From Euzebya tangerina (GTDB lineage: Bacteria; Actinomycetota; Nitriliruptoria; Euzebyales; Euzebyaceae): 64,000 nt of DNA. Location: NCBI RefSeq assembly GCF_003074135.1, contig NZ_PPDK01000002.1:310001-374000 (forward strand), given 5' to 3'. Shown in pieces: positions 1 to 9,707 of the stretch. Made by a program: the position numbers and the translations under genes. Every line of letters starts with the position of its first letter. The first letter of the stretch is position 1. The notes below the pieces were generated by a model. That model worked only from the letters and a program-made list of their open reading frames with translations, ran no database searches and had not been told where the DNA came from.

Positions 1-129
1 TTCGGCACCGATACGAACCGCGTCGTGATCCTGGGTCGGGAGGGCTTTCGCCACGAGGTTGCCCTGACGGGCAAGCGGGAGGTGGCCAGAGTCCTGTTGG
101 ACCTGGCGGCCGCGCGGCTACGCTCGTGA
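1..129 (+). CDS. coaBC: CoaBC C-terminal fragment (phosphopantothenate-cysteine ligase part)
   Basis: This is the 3' end of a gene that begins before the window; 42 residues and a stop are visible. The tail reads FGTDTNRVVILGREG, followed by TGKREVAR and a final helix. This matches the end of bifunctional CoaBC/Dfp, which usually closes with a DxNxV strand and an sK-EVA helix. CoaBC makes 4'-phosphopantetheine from phosphopantothenate and cysteine in the cytoplasm for coenzyme A synthesis. The position directly upstream of metK and priA is the usual actinobacterial arrangement and supports the call. Only the CoaB end is visible, so the CoaC half is inferred. Confidence 0.8.
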   Translation, partial: FGTDTNRVVILGREGFRHEVALTGKREVARVLLDLAAARLRS

Positions 130-249
130 GCCACCATCGGTCCGTTTGACGTCGCGGACACGCTTCCAGGGGAGCATCGGGAGCCCGGAACACCACGCCG
201 AGACGGTGATCGTCCCGTCCGAGCACAACCAGAACAGGTACTCACGAAG

Positions 250-1449
250 ATGACACGACACTGGCAATTCACGTCCGAGTCGGTGACCGAAGGGCACCCC
301 GACAAGGTCGCTGATCAGATCTCCGACGCCGTCCTCGACGCTGTCCTCGACGCCGACCCGGATCCCTGGCACGCGCGCGTCGCCTGTGAGACCCTCGTGA
401 ACACCGGCCTGGTCGTGGTGGCCGGCGAGATCCGGACCGGCGCCTTCGTCAACATCGACACGATCGTCCGGGAGACCGTCTCGAAGATCGGCTACGACTC
501 CGCCGAGGCGGGCTTCGACGGTCGCACCTGCGGGGTGGTCGTCGCCATCGACGAGCAGTCCCCCGACATCGCCGGCGGCGTCGATCAGGCGCTCGAGAGC
601 CGTGGTGATGGCCCCACCGACGACGAGATGAACGCCCTCGGTGCCGGTGACCAGGGGATGATGTTCGGCTACGCCACGGTCGAGACCGACTCGTTGATGC
701 CGCTGCCGATCGATCTGGCGCACCGCATGGCCCGTCAGTTGGCGGCCGTCCGCCACAGCGGCGAGGTCAGCTATCTGCGCCCCGATGGCAAGACGCAGGT
801 GACGGTGTCCTACGAGGACAACCGGCCGGTGTCGATCGACCGGGTGCTCATCTCGACGCAGCACGACCCGGGAGTCGACCTGGCCACGGAGATGGTGCCG
901 GAACTGCTGGAGAAGGTGATCCTGCCGGTCATGCCGGCCGACCTTGCGTTCGACAGCGAGAACATCCTGATCAACCCGTCAGGCAAATTCGAGCTCGGCG
1001 GCCCCCAGGCCGATGCGGGGCTGACCGGCCGAAAGATCATCGTGGACACCTACGGCGGCATGGCCCGACACGGTGGCGGCGCGTTCAGCGGCAAGGACTC
1101 GACGAAGGTCGATCGGTCTGCCGCGTACGCGACGCGCTGGGTCGCGAAGAACATCGTGGCGGCGGGCCTGGCCGAGCGGGCGGAGTTGCAGGTGGCCTAC
1201 GCGATCGGCGTGGCCCACCCCGTGTCGCTCATGCTCGAGACGTTCGGAACGGAGCAGCAGGACCCCGAGAAGATCCTGACCGGTGTCCGTGAGGTCTTCG
1301 ACCTGCGCCCGGCGGCGATCATCCGCGATCTGGGTCTGCGCCAGCCGATATTCGCCCCCACGGCCGCCTACGGTCACTTCGGTCGCGAGGAGTTCCCCTG
1401 GGAGTCCACCGACCGCGCGGACGCGCTGGCCGCTGCCTCAGGGACCTAG
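250..1449 (+). CDS. metK: S-adenosylmethionine synthetase
   Basis: MetK forms S-adenosylmethionine from methionine and ATP in the cytoplasm. The 399-residue length is normal for bacteria. The N-terminal [11 protein letters not shown] motif (about residues 9-19), the ATP-binding [12 protein letters not shown] (about 131) and the P-loop-like [19 protein letters not shown] (about 275) are all intact. The ATG at 250 gives the expected N-terminus. The 120-bp gap after coaBC has no recognisable SAM riboswitch. The gene lies between coaBC and priA as in many Actinobacteria. The SAM it makes would serve the methyltransferases in this window (RsmB, TlyA, TsnR-like, and the fusion protein at 9708). Confidence 0.97.
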   Translation: MTRHWQFTSESVTEGHPDKVADQISDAVLDAVLDADPDPWHARVACETLVNTGLVVVAGEIRTGAFVNIDTIVRETVSKIGYDSAEAGFDGRTCGVVVAIDEQSPDIAGGVDQALESRGDGPTDDEMNALGAGDQGMMFGYATVETDSLMPLPIDLAHRMARQLAAVRHSGEVSYLRPDGKTQVTVSYEDNRPVSIDRVLISTQHDPGVDLATEMVPELLEKVILPVMPADLAFDSENILINPSGKFELGGPQADAGLTGRKIIVDTYGGMARHGGGAFSGKDSTKVDRSAAYATRWVAKNIVAAGLAERAELQVAYAIGVAHPVSLMLETFGTEQQDPEKILTGVREVFDLRPAAIIRDLGLRQPIFAPTAAYGHFGREEFPWESTDRADALAAASGT

Positions 1450-1519
1450 TCCTGGGACAGGACACGAGGATCTTCTGCTGACCCCAGCGGACACCGATGA
1501 GGCGGGTCGCTACGCCCGC

Positions 1520-3421
1520 GTGATCGTCGATGTCGGGCCGGCCCACCTGGACCGGCCCTTCGACTACCTGATCCCCGAGTCCGAGGGTGGTCGAGTCGAC
1601 GTGGGAACCCGCGTCAGGGTGTCATTCAACGGCCGACCCCGGACCGCCTGGGTCATCGGCCTGCACGACGAACCCGCCACCGACCCGGACCGGATCAAGC
1701 CGATCGACCGGGTCGAGGGGCCCACCGTCTGGTTCGACGACACCGACGTCGAGGTGTGGCGCTGGATCGCCGATCGCTACGCGGGGACCCTGTCCGGGGT
1801 GATCCGTCACGCCCTGCCAACCCGGGTCGTCCGTGTGGAGACCGAAGCCGCCGGATGGGGGGAGATCGGTGCTGCACCGGAGGTCGCACCGGCCGCCGAG
1901 GTCGACTGGGTGCGGCTCGGCGGAACCGACCTGGCCCGTGCGGTGACCGCTCCGGATGGGAGCGCCCACCATCTGCGAACCCCGATGTCGCCCATCACCG
2001 GCGAGGGGCCGGCCCTCGCGGACCTGGTCACCCGGTGCGTGCGTGGCGGTCGGCAGGCCGTCGTGGTCGTTCCCTCGGAGGCACCCGGGGACGCAGACGA
2101 CGTCGTGGCCGCTGCTGGAGATGCTGGCGTCGATCTCCGTGGCGAGCACGGCGACGCAGAGCGCTACCGTGCCTTCCTCCGCTTGCGGCGGGGTGAGATC
2201 TCGGTTGTGGTGGGGGAGCGGAGCGTCGCACTCCTGCCGCTGCGAGATCCGGGGCTGCTGGTGGTGGTTGATGAAGCCAACCCGGCGTACAAGGAGCGGC
2301 GGAATCCGCGTCACCACGTCCGTGAGGCCGTGCTGGGGCGGGCGCGCCTCGGTGGGGCGGTTGCCGTGCTGACCTCATCGGTGCTGTCCGCCCAGGCCCG
2401 GCGACACCACGTCGGTGGGCACCTGAGGCTGATCCGGGCGGACCGGACGACGGAGCGGGCGGCGGCCCCGTCCGTTCGTGCCGTCAACCGCCGTGAGTTG
2501 CCACCCACTGCCCGCCGCTCACGAATCACCGCTCCAGTGGCGCGCCAGATCGACCGGGTGGTCGCTGACGCTGGTCGGGTGATCGTGCTGGCGGCAGCCA
2601 AGGGAAGCGGTACCTCACTGGCCTGCGTGCGATGCCGCAGCCGCCACGAGTGTCCCACCTGCGGCGCCGGCGTCGCGGAGCGGGCCGGTGACGCTGCTCC
2701 GCCGGCCTGGGGATGTGGGAGTTGCGGCTGGGACGGGCCACCCCGGCGGTGCCTCGACTGCGGGGCGAGCGAGACCTTTCCGCTGCGAGCAGGTGCCAAG
2801 CGGCTGGCAGCCGAGTTGGCGAAGACCCATCCCCAGGCCGAGGTGGTCCACATGGAGGGCTTCGACCAGCCAGGACCCACGTCCACCCCGGCCATCGCCG
2901 TCATGACCCGCGGTTCGGTGGTTGCCCGGCCGCGCTGGCTGACCGACGAGCGGGGGCACCCCCACCCGGCCGACCTGTTGGTCATCGCCGACCCTGATGT
3001 GCTGATCGGCCGTCCGGATGTCGAGGCTGCAGAGGACGCCGCCCGGCTGTGGCTGGACGCCAGTCGGCTGGCTGGGGCCATCTGGATCCAGACGGCGGAG
3101 CCCGACCATCCAGCGATCCAGGCGGTCGTCCGCCAGGACGGCGACGGGTTCTGGGACGGTGAGACGCCCCGTCGGGCGGTCCTCGGCTTTCCTCCGGCCG
3201 GCTCGCTCATTCGCCTGGTGTCCCTGCCGGATCAGCAGGCAGCCGAGATCAGAGGTGTCGTGCCGGGTACCGTGCTGGGGCCCGACCCGGCCGGAGTGGC
3301 CTTGCTGAAGACGGCCGACCTGCGTGCCACGCTGAAGGCGCTCCACCCCCTACGAGCCCGGTGGGCACAGCAGGACATCCGGATCAGGGTCGACGTCGAC
3401 CCGGTCCAGGTGAGCAGCTGA
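1520..3421 (+). CDS. priA: PriA-like primosome protein, helicase motifs degenerate
   Basis: PriA reloads the replication machinery at stalled forks. Recognition rests on the N-terminal DNA-binding domain (HLDRPFDYLIPE) and on a zinc-binding region of CxxC-type pairs at about nt 2625-2775 (CVRCRSRHECPTC, then CGSCGWDGPPRRCLDCG). The Walker A segment expected in the middle is not recognisable, and the DEEH box is replaced by DEAN at about nt 2270. This fits the actinobacterial PriA group thought to have lost ATPase/helicase activity while keeping a structural role. The start is uncertain: no ATG fits. GTG 1520 gives the conserved strand almost at residue 1; a CTG near 1475, preceded by an acgagga Shine-Dalgarno-like stretch, is also possible. 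The upstream ATG at 1283 lies deep inside metK and is unlikely. Confidence 0.85.
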   Translation: MIVDVGPAHLDRPFDYLIPESEGGRVDVGTRVRVSFNGRPRTAWVIGLHDEPATDPDRIKPIDRVEGPTVWFDDTDVEVWRWIADRYAGTLSGVIRHALPTRVVRVETEAAGWGEIGAAPEVAPAAEVDWVRLGGTDLARAVTAPDGSAHHLRTPMSPITGEGPALADLVTRCVRGGRQAVVVVPSEAPGDADDVVAAAGDAGVDLRGEHGDAERYRAFLRLRRGEISVVVGERSVALLPLRDPGLLVVVDEANPAYKERRNPRHHVREAVLGRARLGGAVAVLTSSVLSAQARRHHVGGHLRLIRADRTTERAAAPSVRAVNRRELPPTARRSRITAPVARQIDRVVADAGRVIVLAAAKGSGTSLACVRCRSRHECPTCGAGVAERAGDAAPPAWGCGSCGWDGPPRRCLDCGASETFPLRAGAKRLAAELAKTHPQAEVVHMEGFDQPGPTSTPAIAVMTRGSVVARPRWLTDERGHPHPADLLVIADPDVLIGRPDVEAAEDAARLWLDASRLAGAIWIQTAEPDHPAIQAVVRQDGDGFWDGETPRRAVLGFPPAGSLIRLVSLPDQQAAEIRGVVPGTVLGPDPAGVALLKTADLRATLKALHPLRARWAQQDIRIRVDVDPVQVSS

Positions 3422-3479
3422 GCCGACCCGGGACCGACGAGGCCCGACCCGACCCGACGCCCGACCCGAAAGAGCACCT

Positions 3480-4007
3480 GTGGCCCGACTCCCCATCCGA
3501 CTGTTCGGTGACCCCGTCCTGCGCCAGCGCGCCGGTGAGGTCACCAGCTTCGACGAGCGTCTGCGCACGTTGGCCGAGGACATGCTGGAGACGATGCGCG
3601 GTCAGAACGGTGCCGGCCTTGCCGCCAATCAGGTCGGCATCCTCAAGCGCCTGTTCACCTGGGAGGCGGGTGAGGACTTCGGAGCCGTCGTCAACCCGAC
3701 GATCACGTTCGAGAGCGACGTCATCCAGGAGGGGGACGAGGGCTGTCTGTCGTTCCCGGGCCTGTTCTACCCGACCAAACGACCGCTCGAGGTCCACATC
3801 GATGCGCAGGACGTGCACGGCGAGGACATCTCGATGGAGGGGGAGGGGCTGTTGGCCCGCATCATCGCCCACGAGATCGACCACCTGAACGGGATCCTGT
3901 TCATCGAGCACCTGGAGCGGCACGACCGGAAGGACGCGATGAAGCGGATCCGTCGTGGCGAACTCGAGAACCCTCCACCGGTGGCGCCCGAGGATCCTGT
4001 GGTGTGA
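3480..4007 (+). CDS. def: Peptide deformylase
   Basis: Removes the N-formyl group from nascent proteins. All three metal and active-site motifs are present: GAGLAANQVG (about residue 45), EGCLSFPG (about 87, metal-ligand Cys) and HEIDH (about 131, two metal His and the catalytic Glu). The 175-residue length is typical. The start is GTG 3480, giving the usual short lead before LFGDPVLR. The stop overlaps the start of fmt by 4 bp, so the enzymes that formylate initiator tRNA and deformylate products are translated together. The C-terminal tail after residue 160 is Pro-rich and not part of the fold. Confidence 0.96.
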   Translation: MARLPIRLFGDPVLRQRAGEVTSFDERLRTLAEDMLETMRGQNGAGLAANQVGILKRLFTWEAGEDFGAVVNPTITFESDVIQEGDEGCLSFPGLFYPTKRPLEVHIDAQDVHGEDISMEGEGLLARIIAHEIDHLNGILFIEHLERHDRKDAMKRIRRGELENPPPVAPEDPVV

Positions 4008-4927
4008 TCAGGGTCGTCTTCTTCGGCACACCGGCCCCGGCGGTTCCCTCGCTGCGGGCCTTCGTGGCCGCGGCCGACATGGATGTCGTCGCGGTCGTGA
4101 CCAACCCCGATCGTCCGTCGGGCCGCGGCCACAAGCTGACCGCACCACCGGTCAAGCAGGCGGCTGTGGAGTTGGGGCTCGATGTCCGGCAGCCGGACCG
4201 GCCCGGTGACCTGCGCGATTCGCTGGAGGTGTGGGACGTCGATGCCTGCGCTGTCGTGGCCTACGGTTCGATCCTGCCCCAGGCGGTGCTCGACCGCGGC
4301 GGAGCCGGCTTCGTCAACCTCCACTTCTCCCTGCTGCCGGCATGGCGGGGCGCCGCACCCGTTCCGGCGAGCATCCTGGCCGGTGACACGGTGACCGGTG
4401 TGACGTGCTTCCGGTTGGACGCCGGCATGGACACCGGCGATGTGCTGTCGACCCACGAGACCCGGATCGCAGCCGATGAGACCAGTGGTGAGCTGACCAC
4501 CCGGCTCGCCGAGGCCGGTGCGGAGACGCTCGTCGACGCCGTGCGAGGCCTGGTCGACGGCTCCCTCGAGCCGGTCCCACAGGATCACGAGCAGGCGACC
4601 TATGCCTCGAAGATCGCGCCGGAGGACGCTCGGATCGACTGGGGGCAGGCAGCTGTCCAGGTCGACCGGGCCGTGCGAGCCTTCAACCCCATGCCCGGCG
4701 CCCACACGACCGTGGACGGGCGACGGCTGAAGGTCCATCGGGTCCGTCCGGTCTTCGGCGAGGCGACCGTCGCACCGGGAACCGTCGTCGGGGAGGAGGC
4801 CGGCGAGCCGGTGGTGGCGTGCGGGTCGGGTCTGGTGCGGCTGCTCGAGGTGCAGCCAGCAGGCAAGCCCCGGATGACCGGGGCGGACTTCAACAACGGC
4901 TACCGCCCGGAGCGCCTGGGGACATGA
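4004..4927 (+). CDS. fmt: Methionyl-tRNA formyltransferase
   Basis: Transfers a formyl group from 10-formyl-THF to initiator Met-tRNA. The 307 residues carry the N-terminal Rossmann-like formyltransferase domain, with the signature NLHFSLLPAWRGAAPV at about residue 105 containing the catalytic region, followed by GVTCFRLDAGMDTGD. The C-terminal OB-like domain follows from about residue 205. The GTG start at 4004 overlaps def by GTGA, and the stop overlaps the rsmB start by ATGA. Def-fmt-rsmB is a widespread translation-related order. Confidence 0.96.
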   Translation: MIRVVFFGTPAPAVPSLRAFVAAADMDVVAVVTNPDRPSGRGHKLTAPPVKQAAVELGLDVRQPDRPGDLRDSLEVWDVDACAVVAYGSILPQAVLDRGGAGFVNLHFSLLPAWRGAAPVPASILAGDTVTGVTCFRLDAGMDTGDVLSTHETRIAADETSGELTTRLAEAGAETLVDAVRGLVDGSLEPVPQDHEQATYASKIAPEDARIDWGQAAVQVDRAVRAFNPMPGAHTTVDGRRLKVHRVRPVFGEATVAPGTVVGEEAGEPVVACGSGLVRLLEVQPAGKPRMTGADFNNGYRPERLGT

Positions 4928-6273
4928 CGCAGGACGACGGGGTCGCGACCAGGCAGGCGGCGTTGGCGGCGCTCCTCCAGATCGATGATCAGCAGGCCTG
5001 GGCCTCCCCGGTCGTGGATCGGGTGCTCTCCGGCAGCGGCCTGGACGACCGGGACCGTGCGTACGTGGCCAACCTGGTGTTCTCGACCCTGCGGTGGGAG
5101 GGCACGCTGGACTGGATGCTGGCCCATCTGGTCACCCGCGGGCTGGACGCGGTGCAGCAGGAGCTGCTCCACATCCTGCGGTTGGGCACCTGGGAGCTGC
5201 GCTTCGGGGCGGCGCCGGCGCATGCGGGGGTCAACACGTGGGTGGAGGTCGCGCGGCACGCCGTGGGCGACCGGGCCACGGGGTTCGTCAACGGTGTCCT
5301 GCGCAACGTCGTCCGCAGGGGCGACACCCTGCCCTGGCCCGACCCGACCAGCGTCGAAGGCGTGGCGCTGGCAACCGCCCACCCTCCGTGGGTGGTCGAG
5401 CTCGCGAGGGAGCGCTTCGGCGTCGACCGCGCGACCGACGTCCTGGCCGCGGGCAACGAGACGGCCCCCCTGATCCTGCGTGCCGTCGCGCCTCGCGAGG
5501 AGGTGGTGGCCCGTCTGGCCGCGGACGGTGTCGCCGCATCGGCGGGCAGCCTGACCGACACGGCTGTTGTCCTGGGGGAGCGGGTACCGCCGGGACGGCT
5601 CGCCGTGATCAGCGAGGGGCTGGCCATCGTCCAGGACCAGTCCTCGCAGGTGGTGGGTGCGACCGCGGCCCGCGAGATCCCAGCAGGCGCGACGGCGGTT
5701 GACCTGTGTGCCGCGCCTGGTGGGAAGACCACCCATCTGGCCCAGGCCGGGCTCGCCGTGACCGCCGTCGACCGACACGCCGGTCGGCTGCGCCGAACCG
5801 CGGAGCTGGCGGCTCGTCTGGGCCTGTCGATCACGACCCGCCTCGCCGATGGAGCGGCGTCGGGACTCCCGGAGGCCAGCGCGGACCTGGTGTTGGTCGA
5901 CGCGCCCTGCTCCGGACTCGGTGTCGTGCGCCGCCGTCCTGAGCTGCGCTGGCGCAAGGACCCGGCTGACGTGACCGCGCTGCGGGCCGTTCAGGAACGG
6001 CTGCTGCGGGCGGCCGTGCTCCTGACCAAGCCGGGCGGCAGGATCGTCTACTCGGTGTGCACCTGGACCGTGGCGGAGACCGATCAGGTCGTCGCCGCCG
6101 TCGTGGAGGACGGCACCGCGGTGCTGGAGCGGGCGGGACAGACCGCACCCAACCCTGATGCGTCGGGCAGCCTGACCGAGTACGGCAGGCAACTGGCCCC
6201 GGACACCGAACAGGGGGACGGCATGTACCTGGCCGTCCTCCGCCGACCGGCCGAGCCGGGAGCCGTCGCGTGA
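4924..6273 (+). CDS. rsmB: 16S rRNA (cytosine-5) methyltransferase, RsmB/Fmu family
   Basis: SAM-dependent m5C methyltransferase of 16S rRNA. The N-terminal third (about residues 1-140) is the NusB-like RNA-binding domain. The catalytic domain has the SAM motif DLCAAPGGKT (about 260), the catalytic-site DAPCSGLGVVRRRPELRWRK (about 323) and a second Cys in YSVCTW (about 377). The ATG at 4924 overlaps the fmt stop and gives 449 residues, normal for RsmB; more upstream starts would run through fmt. The stop overlaps ribD by 4 bp. The rpe gene that sits between fmu and ribD in mycobacteria is absent here. Confidence 0.95.
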   Translation: MTQDDGVATRQAALAALLQIDDQQAWASPVVDRVLSGSGLDDRDRAYVANLVFSTLRWEGTLDWMLAHLVTRGLDAVQQELLHILRLGTWELRFGAAPAHAGVNTWVEVARHAVGDRATGFVNGVLRNVVRRGDTLPWPDPTSVEGVALATAHPPWVVELARERFGVDRATDVLAAGNETAPLILRAVAPREEVVARLAADGVAASAGSLTDTAVVLGERVPPGRLAVISEGLAIVQDQSSQVVGATAAREIPAGATAVDLCAAPGGKTTHLAQAGLAVTAVDRHAGRLRRTAELAARLGLSITTRLADGAASGLPEASADLVLVDAPCSGLGVVRRRPELRWRKDPADVTALRAVQERLLRAAVLLTKPGGRIVYSVCTWTVAETDQVVAAVVEDGTAVLERAGQTAPNPDASGSLTEYGRQLAPDTEQGDGMYLAVLRRPAEPGAVA

Positions 6274-7313
6274 GCGAGCAGCGAACCGCGGGCGACGCGG
6301 CGCTGGACAGAGCGATGATGGATCGCGCCTTCGACCTGGGCGAGCGTGGTCGCGGACGGACCAGTCCCAACCCATTCGTCGGCTGCGTGATCGCGCAGGG
6401 GGAGCAGATCGTCGGCGAGGGGTGGACGCAGCCGCCGCCGGGGCCGCACGCCGAGATCGTGGCTCTCGAGCAGGCCGGCGCCGCGGCTCGCGGCGCCGCG
6501 GTCTACGTCACGCTGGAACCGTGTGCCCACATCGGCCGGACGCCTCCCTGCACCGACGCGCTGCTGGCGGCCGGTGTCGCACGGGTGGTGATCGCGCTGA
6601 CAGACCCCAACCCGGTTGCGGCAGGTGGGGTCGCCACGTTGGTCGACGCCGGTGTGGCCGTCGATCAGGACGTGGCCGTCGAGCGGGCCACACGCCAGCA
6701 CGAGATCTTCCTCCACACCGTGCGCACCGCTCGTCCCTTCGTCATCGCCAAGACCGCCAGCAGTCTCGACGGGTACGTCGCGGACCACGCCGGCAGATCC
6801 AAGTGGATCACCGGACCGCAGGCCCGGGCAGCGGGTCACCGGCTGCGAGCCGAGGTGGACGCCATCCTCGTCGGCAGCGAGACGGCCCTGGCCGACGACC
6901 CCTCCCTCACCGTCCGGGACATCGGCGGGGGGCGGACCTGGGATGGACCCCAGCCGCTGCGGGTCGTGCTGGACCGACGTGGTCGGGTGAAGGAGGCTCG
7001 GCTCCGGATGCAGGCCGATGACGGAGCGGCGCCGCTGGTCAGCGACGCAACACGACCGGAGGACGTGCTGCAAGAACTCTGGGCGCTCGGCATCGGCAGC
7101 GTCCTGGTGGAGGGCGGCCCGACGATCGTCTCGGCCTTCATCACGGCCGGCCTGGTGGATCGCTACGAGGTCCACCTGGGCGGTGTGATCCTGGGTGAGG
7201 GCCTGCCGGCTGTCCCGGGTCGTTTCACCCTCGATCAGGCGCCTCGGATGATTGTGGCGGCGAGTACCGTTTGGGGCACCGACGTCGTGCTCACGGCGTA
7301 CCCCCGACGATGA
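6270..7313 (+). CDS. ribD: Bifunctional riboflavin deaminase/reductase
   Basis: Catalyses the second and third steps of riboflavin synthesis: deamination of the pyrimidine from GTP cyclohydrolase II, then NADPH reduction of the ribosyl chain. The N-terminal zinc deaminase domain has HAEIVAL (about residue 59) and the PCAHIGRTPPC zinc Cys pair (about 85). The reductase domain starts near residue 150 (AKTASSLDGYVAD) and ends in a typical LVEGGPTI strand. The length of 347 residues is normal. The GTG start overlaps rsmB by 4 bp. The stop lies 10 bp before ribE, so the pathway genes are contiguous. Confidence 0.95.
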   Translation: MSEQRTAGDAALDRAMMDRAFDLGERGRGRTSPNPFVGCVIAQGEQIVGEGWTQPPPGPHAEIVALEQAGAAARGAAVYVTLEPCAHIGRTPPCTDALLAAGVARVVIALTDPNPVAAGGVATLVDAGVAVDQDVAVERATRQHEIFLHTVRTARPFVIAKTASSLDGYVADHAGRSKWITGPQARAAGHRLRAEVDAILVGSETALADDPSLTVRDIGGGRTWDGPQPLRVVLDRRGRVKEARLRMQADDGAAPLVSDATRPEDVLQELWALGIGSVLVEGGPTIVSAFITAGLVDRYEVHLGGVILGEGLPAVPGRFTLDQAPRMIVAASTVWGTDVVLTAYPRR

Positions 7314-7323
7314 GGAAGCTCTC

Positions 7324-7956
7324 GTGTTCACCGGTTTGATCGAAGAGGTGGGCGTGGTCCGCGCCCTCGAGGTCAACAAGACCGCAGGCAGCGGCAGTGC
7401 CGTCCTGACCATCGGCTGCGAGATCGTCACCGATGACGCCGCGATCGGCGACTCGATCGCCGTCAACGGCGTCTGCCTCACAGTGACCGAGCTGCTGCCG
7501 GACGGCGGCTTCGCCTGCGACATGATGGGGGAGACGTTGGCCCGGACGTCCCTTGGCGACATCGAGGAGGGATCGTCGGTCAATTTGGAACGTGCCATGG
7601 TGGCTGGCGACCGGCTGGGCGGACACATGGTCCAGGGCCACGTGGATGGTGTCTCGGAGATCCTCGACATCACCGAGTTCCCGGAGTGGACCACGGTCAC
7701 CTACACGCTTCCCGCGGAGCTGGTCCCCTACGTCGTCGAGAAGGGATCGATCACCATCGACGGAACCTCGCTGACGGTCACGGCGGCCGACGAGGCCACG
7801 TTCTCCGTCGGTCTGATCCCGCACACGATGGCGGTGACGACCCACGGCGCCCGACGAGTGGGCGACCGGGTCAATCTCGAGGTCGACATCATCGCCAAGT
7901 ACGTCGAGCGTCAGCTCGCCACCCGTGGCCTCACCGAGGAGAAGGCAATCGCATGA
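7324..7956 (+). CDS. ribE: Riboflavin synthase alpha chain
   Basis: Dismutates two 6,7-dimethyl-8-ribityllumazines to riboflavin. The start GTG 7324 gives the invariant N-terminus (M)FTGLIEEVG. The protein has the expected duplicated lumazine-binding barrel: the first copy contains [13 protein letters not shown] and the second [14 protein letters not shown], joined by [10 protein letters not shown]. The 210-residue length is typical. The reading frame is open further upstream, but those starts would overlap ribD and break the conserved N-terminus. The gene ends in a 4-bp ATGA overlap with ribBA. No FMN riboswitch precedes it. Confidence 0.95.
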   Translation: MFTGLIEEVGVVRALEVNKTAGSGSAVLTIGCEIVTDDAAIGDSIAVNGVCLTVTELLPDGGFACDMMGETLARTSLGDIEEGSSVNLERAMVAGDRLGGHMVQGHVDGVSEILDITEFPEWTTVTYTLPAELVPYVVEKGSITIDGTSLTVTAADEATFSVGLIPHTMAVTTHGARRVGDRVNLEVDIIAKYVERQLATRGLTEEKAIA

Positions 7957-9209
7957 GCAAGCCAGGTTTCACGCCGATCCCGGAGGCCATCGCCGCCATC
8001 GGGCGAGGTGAGATCGTTGTTGTGGTCGATGACGAGGATCGCGAGAACGAGGGCGATCTGATCATGGCGGCCGAGGCCGCCACGCCCGAGACGATCGCCT
8101 TCTTCCTCCACCACACCTCGGGCTACATCTGCGTGCCGATCACCGAGGAGCGGGCCGAGGAGCTCGACCTGCCGCCCATGGTCGACAACAACACCGACCC
8201 GCTGCGCACCGCGTACCTGGTGACGGTCGACGCGAGCCACGGGACCACCACCGGCATCTCCGCCGGCGATCGGGCGAAGACCATCCAGGCGATGATCGAC
8301 CCCGCGACGCGTCCGGTCGACCTGCGCCGTCCCGGCCACATCGTGCCGCTCCAAGCCCGCGAGGGCGGGGTGCTCAAGCGCGCCGGACACACCGAAGCGG
8401 CGATCGACCTGGCCCGTCTGGCTGGCTTGCAGCCGGCCGGTGTGCTGTGCGAGATCGTCAACGAGGACAAGACGGACATGGCTCGTCTGCCCGAGCTGAT
8501 CGAGTTCGCCACCGAACATGACCTGAAGCTGATCTCGATCGCTGAACTGATCGCCTGGCGCCGCCGCTCAGAGCGACTGGTGCACCGCCAGGCCGAGGCC
8601 GACATCCCAACGGAGTTCGGCACGTTCCGGGCCATCGGGTACAGCTCCGACATGGACGCCTTCGACCAGGTCGCGCTGGTCTACGGGAACCCCGAGAACA
8701 AGCCCAACGTGCTAGTCCGGATGCACTCCGAGTGCTTGACCGGCGACATCTTCGGCTCGCTGCGCTGCGACTGCGGTCCGCAGCTGCGAGAGGCCATGCG
8801 ACAGATCGCCGCGGAGGGGGAGGGGGTCATCGTCTACATCCGCGGCCACGAGGGCCGTGGCATCGGCATCATGCACAAGCTGGAGGCCTACCAGCTGCAG
8901 GACGCTGGCCACGACACGATCGACGCCAACCTCAAGCTGGGCTTCCCGGCCGACTCGCGTGACTACGGGACCGGCGCGCAGATCCTCGTCGACCTCGGCC
9001 TGTCCACCCTCCGACTCCTCACCAACAACCCGGCGAAGCGTGCTGGCCTGGAGGGTTATGACCTCGAGATCGTCGAGCGCGTGCCGATCGAGGTGGCCCC
9101 AACCCGTGAGAACCTGCGCTACCTGCGGACCAAGCGTGACCGGATGGGGCACGCTCTGACCGGACTGGAAGCCGTAGCCGGAGAGGACGCCAGCGATGCG
9201 AGTGCATGA
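7953..9209 (+). CDS. ribBA: Bifunctional DHBP synthase / GTP cyclohydrolase II
   Basis: Makes both riboflavin precursors. The N-terminal RibB half (about residues 1-205) has the acidic metal motif [16 protein letters not shown] (about 23) and [16 protein letters not shown]. The RibA half (about 215-405) has the three-Cys zinc site [18 protein letters not shown] (about 250) and the GTP-binding [13 protein letters not shown]. Both active sites look complete. The ATG at 7953 overlaps ribE and gives 418 residues, the normal fused length. The last 14 bp overlap ribH. Confidence 0.96.
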   Translation: MSKPGFTPIPEAIAAIGRGEIVVVVDDEDRENEGDLIMAAEAATPETIAFFLHHTSGYICVPITEERAEELDLPPMVDNNTDPLRTAYLVTVDASHGTTTGISAGDRAKTIQAMIDPATRPVDLRRPGHIVPLQAREGGVLKRAGHTEAAIDLARLAGLQPAGVLCEIVNEDKTDMARLPELIEFATEHDLKLISIAELIAWRRRSERLVHRQAEADIPTEFGTFRAIGYSSDMDAFDQVALVYGNPENKPNVLVRMHSECLTGDIFGSLRCDCGPQLREAMRQIAAEGEGVIVYIRGHEGRGIGIMHKLEAYQLQDAGHDTIDANLKLGFPADSRDYGTGAQILVDLGLSTLRLLTNNPAKRAGLEGYDLEIVERVPIEVAPTRENLRYLRTKRDRMGHALTGLEAVAGEDASDASA

Positions 9210-9654
9210 GGGAAGTCTGGACGGCACCGGGTTGCGATTCGCCGTCATCGCAAGCCGCTTCAACGACACCGTGGTGACCCGACTGGTGGACGGCGCCACG
9301 AGTTGCCTCACCAAGCACGGGGTGGCCGAGGAGAACATCGACGTCTACTGGGTGCCGGGGGCGTGGGAGATCCCCCTGGTCGCCAAGCGACTCGCGGAAG
9401 CCGGCGAGATCGACGCCGTGGTGGCCCTGGGCCTGGTCGTGCGGGGTCAGACAGCCCACTTCGACTACGTGGCCGGGGAGTCCGCCGCCGTCGGCCGTGT
9501 CGCGCTCGAGACCGGCATTCCGATGTCGTTCGGGGTGCTGACCACCGAGACCTGGGAGCAGGCGACCGACCGGTCGGGCGGGAAGCTCGGCAACAAGGGC
9601 TGGGAGGCGGCGATCGCGGCCCTGGAGACCACCACACTGCTGCGCGACCTCTGA
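9196..9654 (+). CDS. ribH: 6,7-dimethyl-8-ribityllumazine synthase
   Basis: Condenses the RibD product with 3,4-dihydroxy-2-butanone 4-phosphate. The 152-residue protein has the family landmarks: SRFNDTV (about 18), VPGAWEIPL (about 54), [14 protein letters not shown] (about 80, containing the catalytic-region His) and the C-terminal NKGWEAA. The start ATG lies inside the last codons of ribBA, so translation is probably coupled. With ribD, ribE and ribBA this completes the pathway from GTP and ribulose 5-phosphate. Confidence 0.96.
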   Translation: MRVHEGSLDGTGLRFAVIASRFNDTVVTRLVDGATSCLTKHGVAEENIDVYWVPGAWEIPLVAKRLAEAGEIDAVVALGLVVRGQTAHFDYVAGESAAVGRVALETGIPMSFGVLTTETWEQATDRSGGKLGNKGWEAAIAALETTTLLRDL

Positions 9655-9676
9655 GACGCCGGCTCTGAGACGCCGG
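9649..9676 (+). repeat. 14-bp tandem duplication at the end of ribH
   Basis: The 14-mer ctctgagacgccgg occurs twice in direct succession (9649-9662 and 9663-9676). The first copy contains the ribH stop codon. It looks like a slippage or short duplication event and has no evident function. Confidence 0.8.
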
Positions 9677-9707
9677 CCGACCCACGAACCACATCGGGGG
9701 TGAACCA

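Noticed and set aside
130-249. SAM riboswitch before metK
   Set aside because: The 120-bp gap has no recognisable SAM-riboswitch core or conserved stems, and the gene seems part of a longer operon.
1283-1519. priA starting at the ATG inside metK
   Set aside because: It would add about 79 residues overlapping metK out of frame and without similarity to PriA. The conserved N-terminal strand starts near 1520.
7200-7330. FMN riboswitch controlling the rib genes
   Set aside because: The rib genes are joined by 4-14-bp overlaps or tiny gaps to each other and to rsmB; no RFN-like conserved blocks are present.
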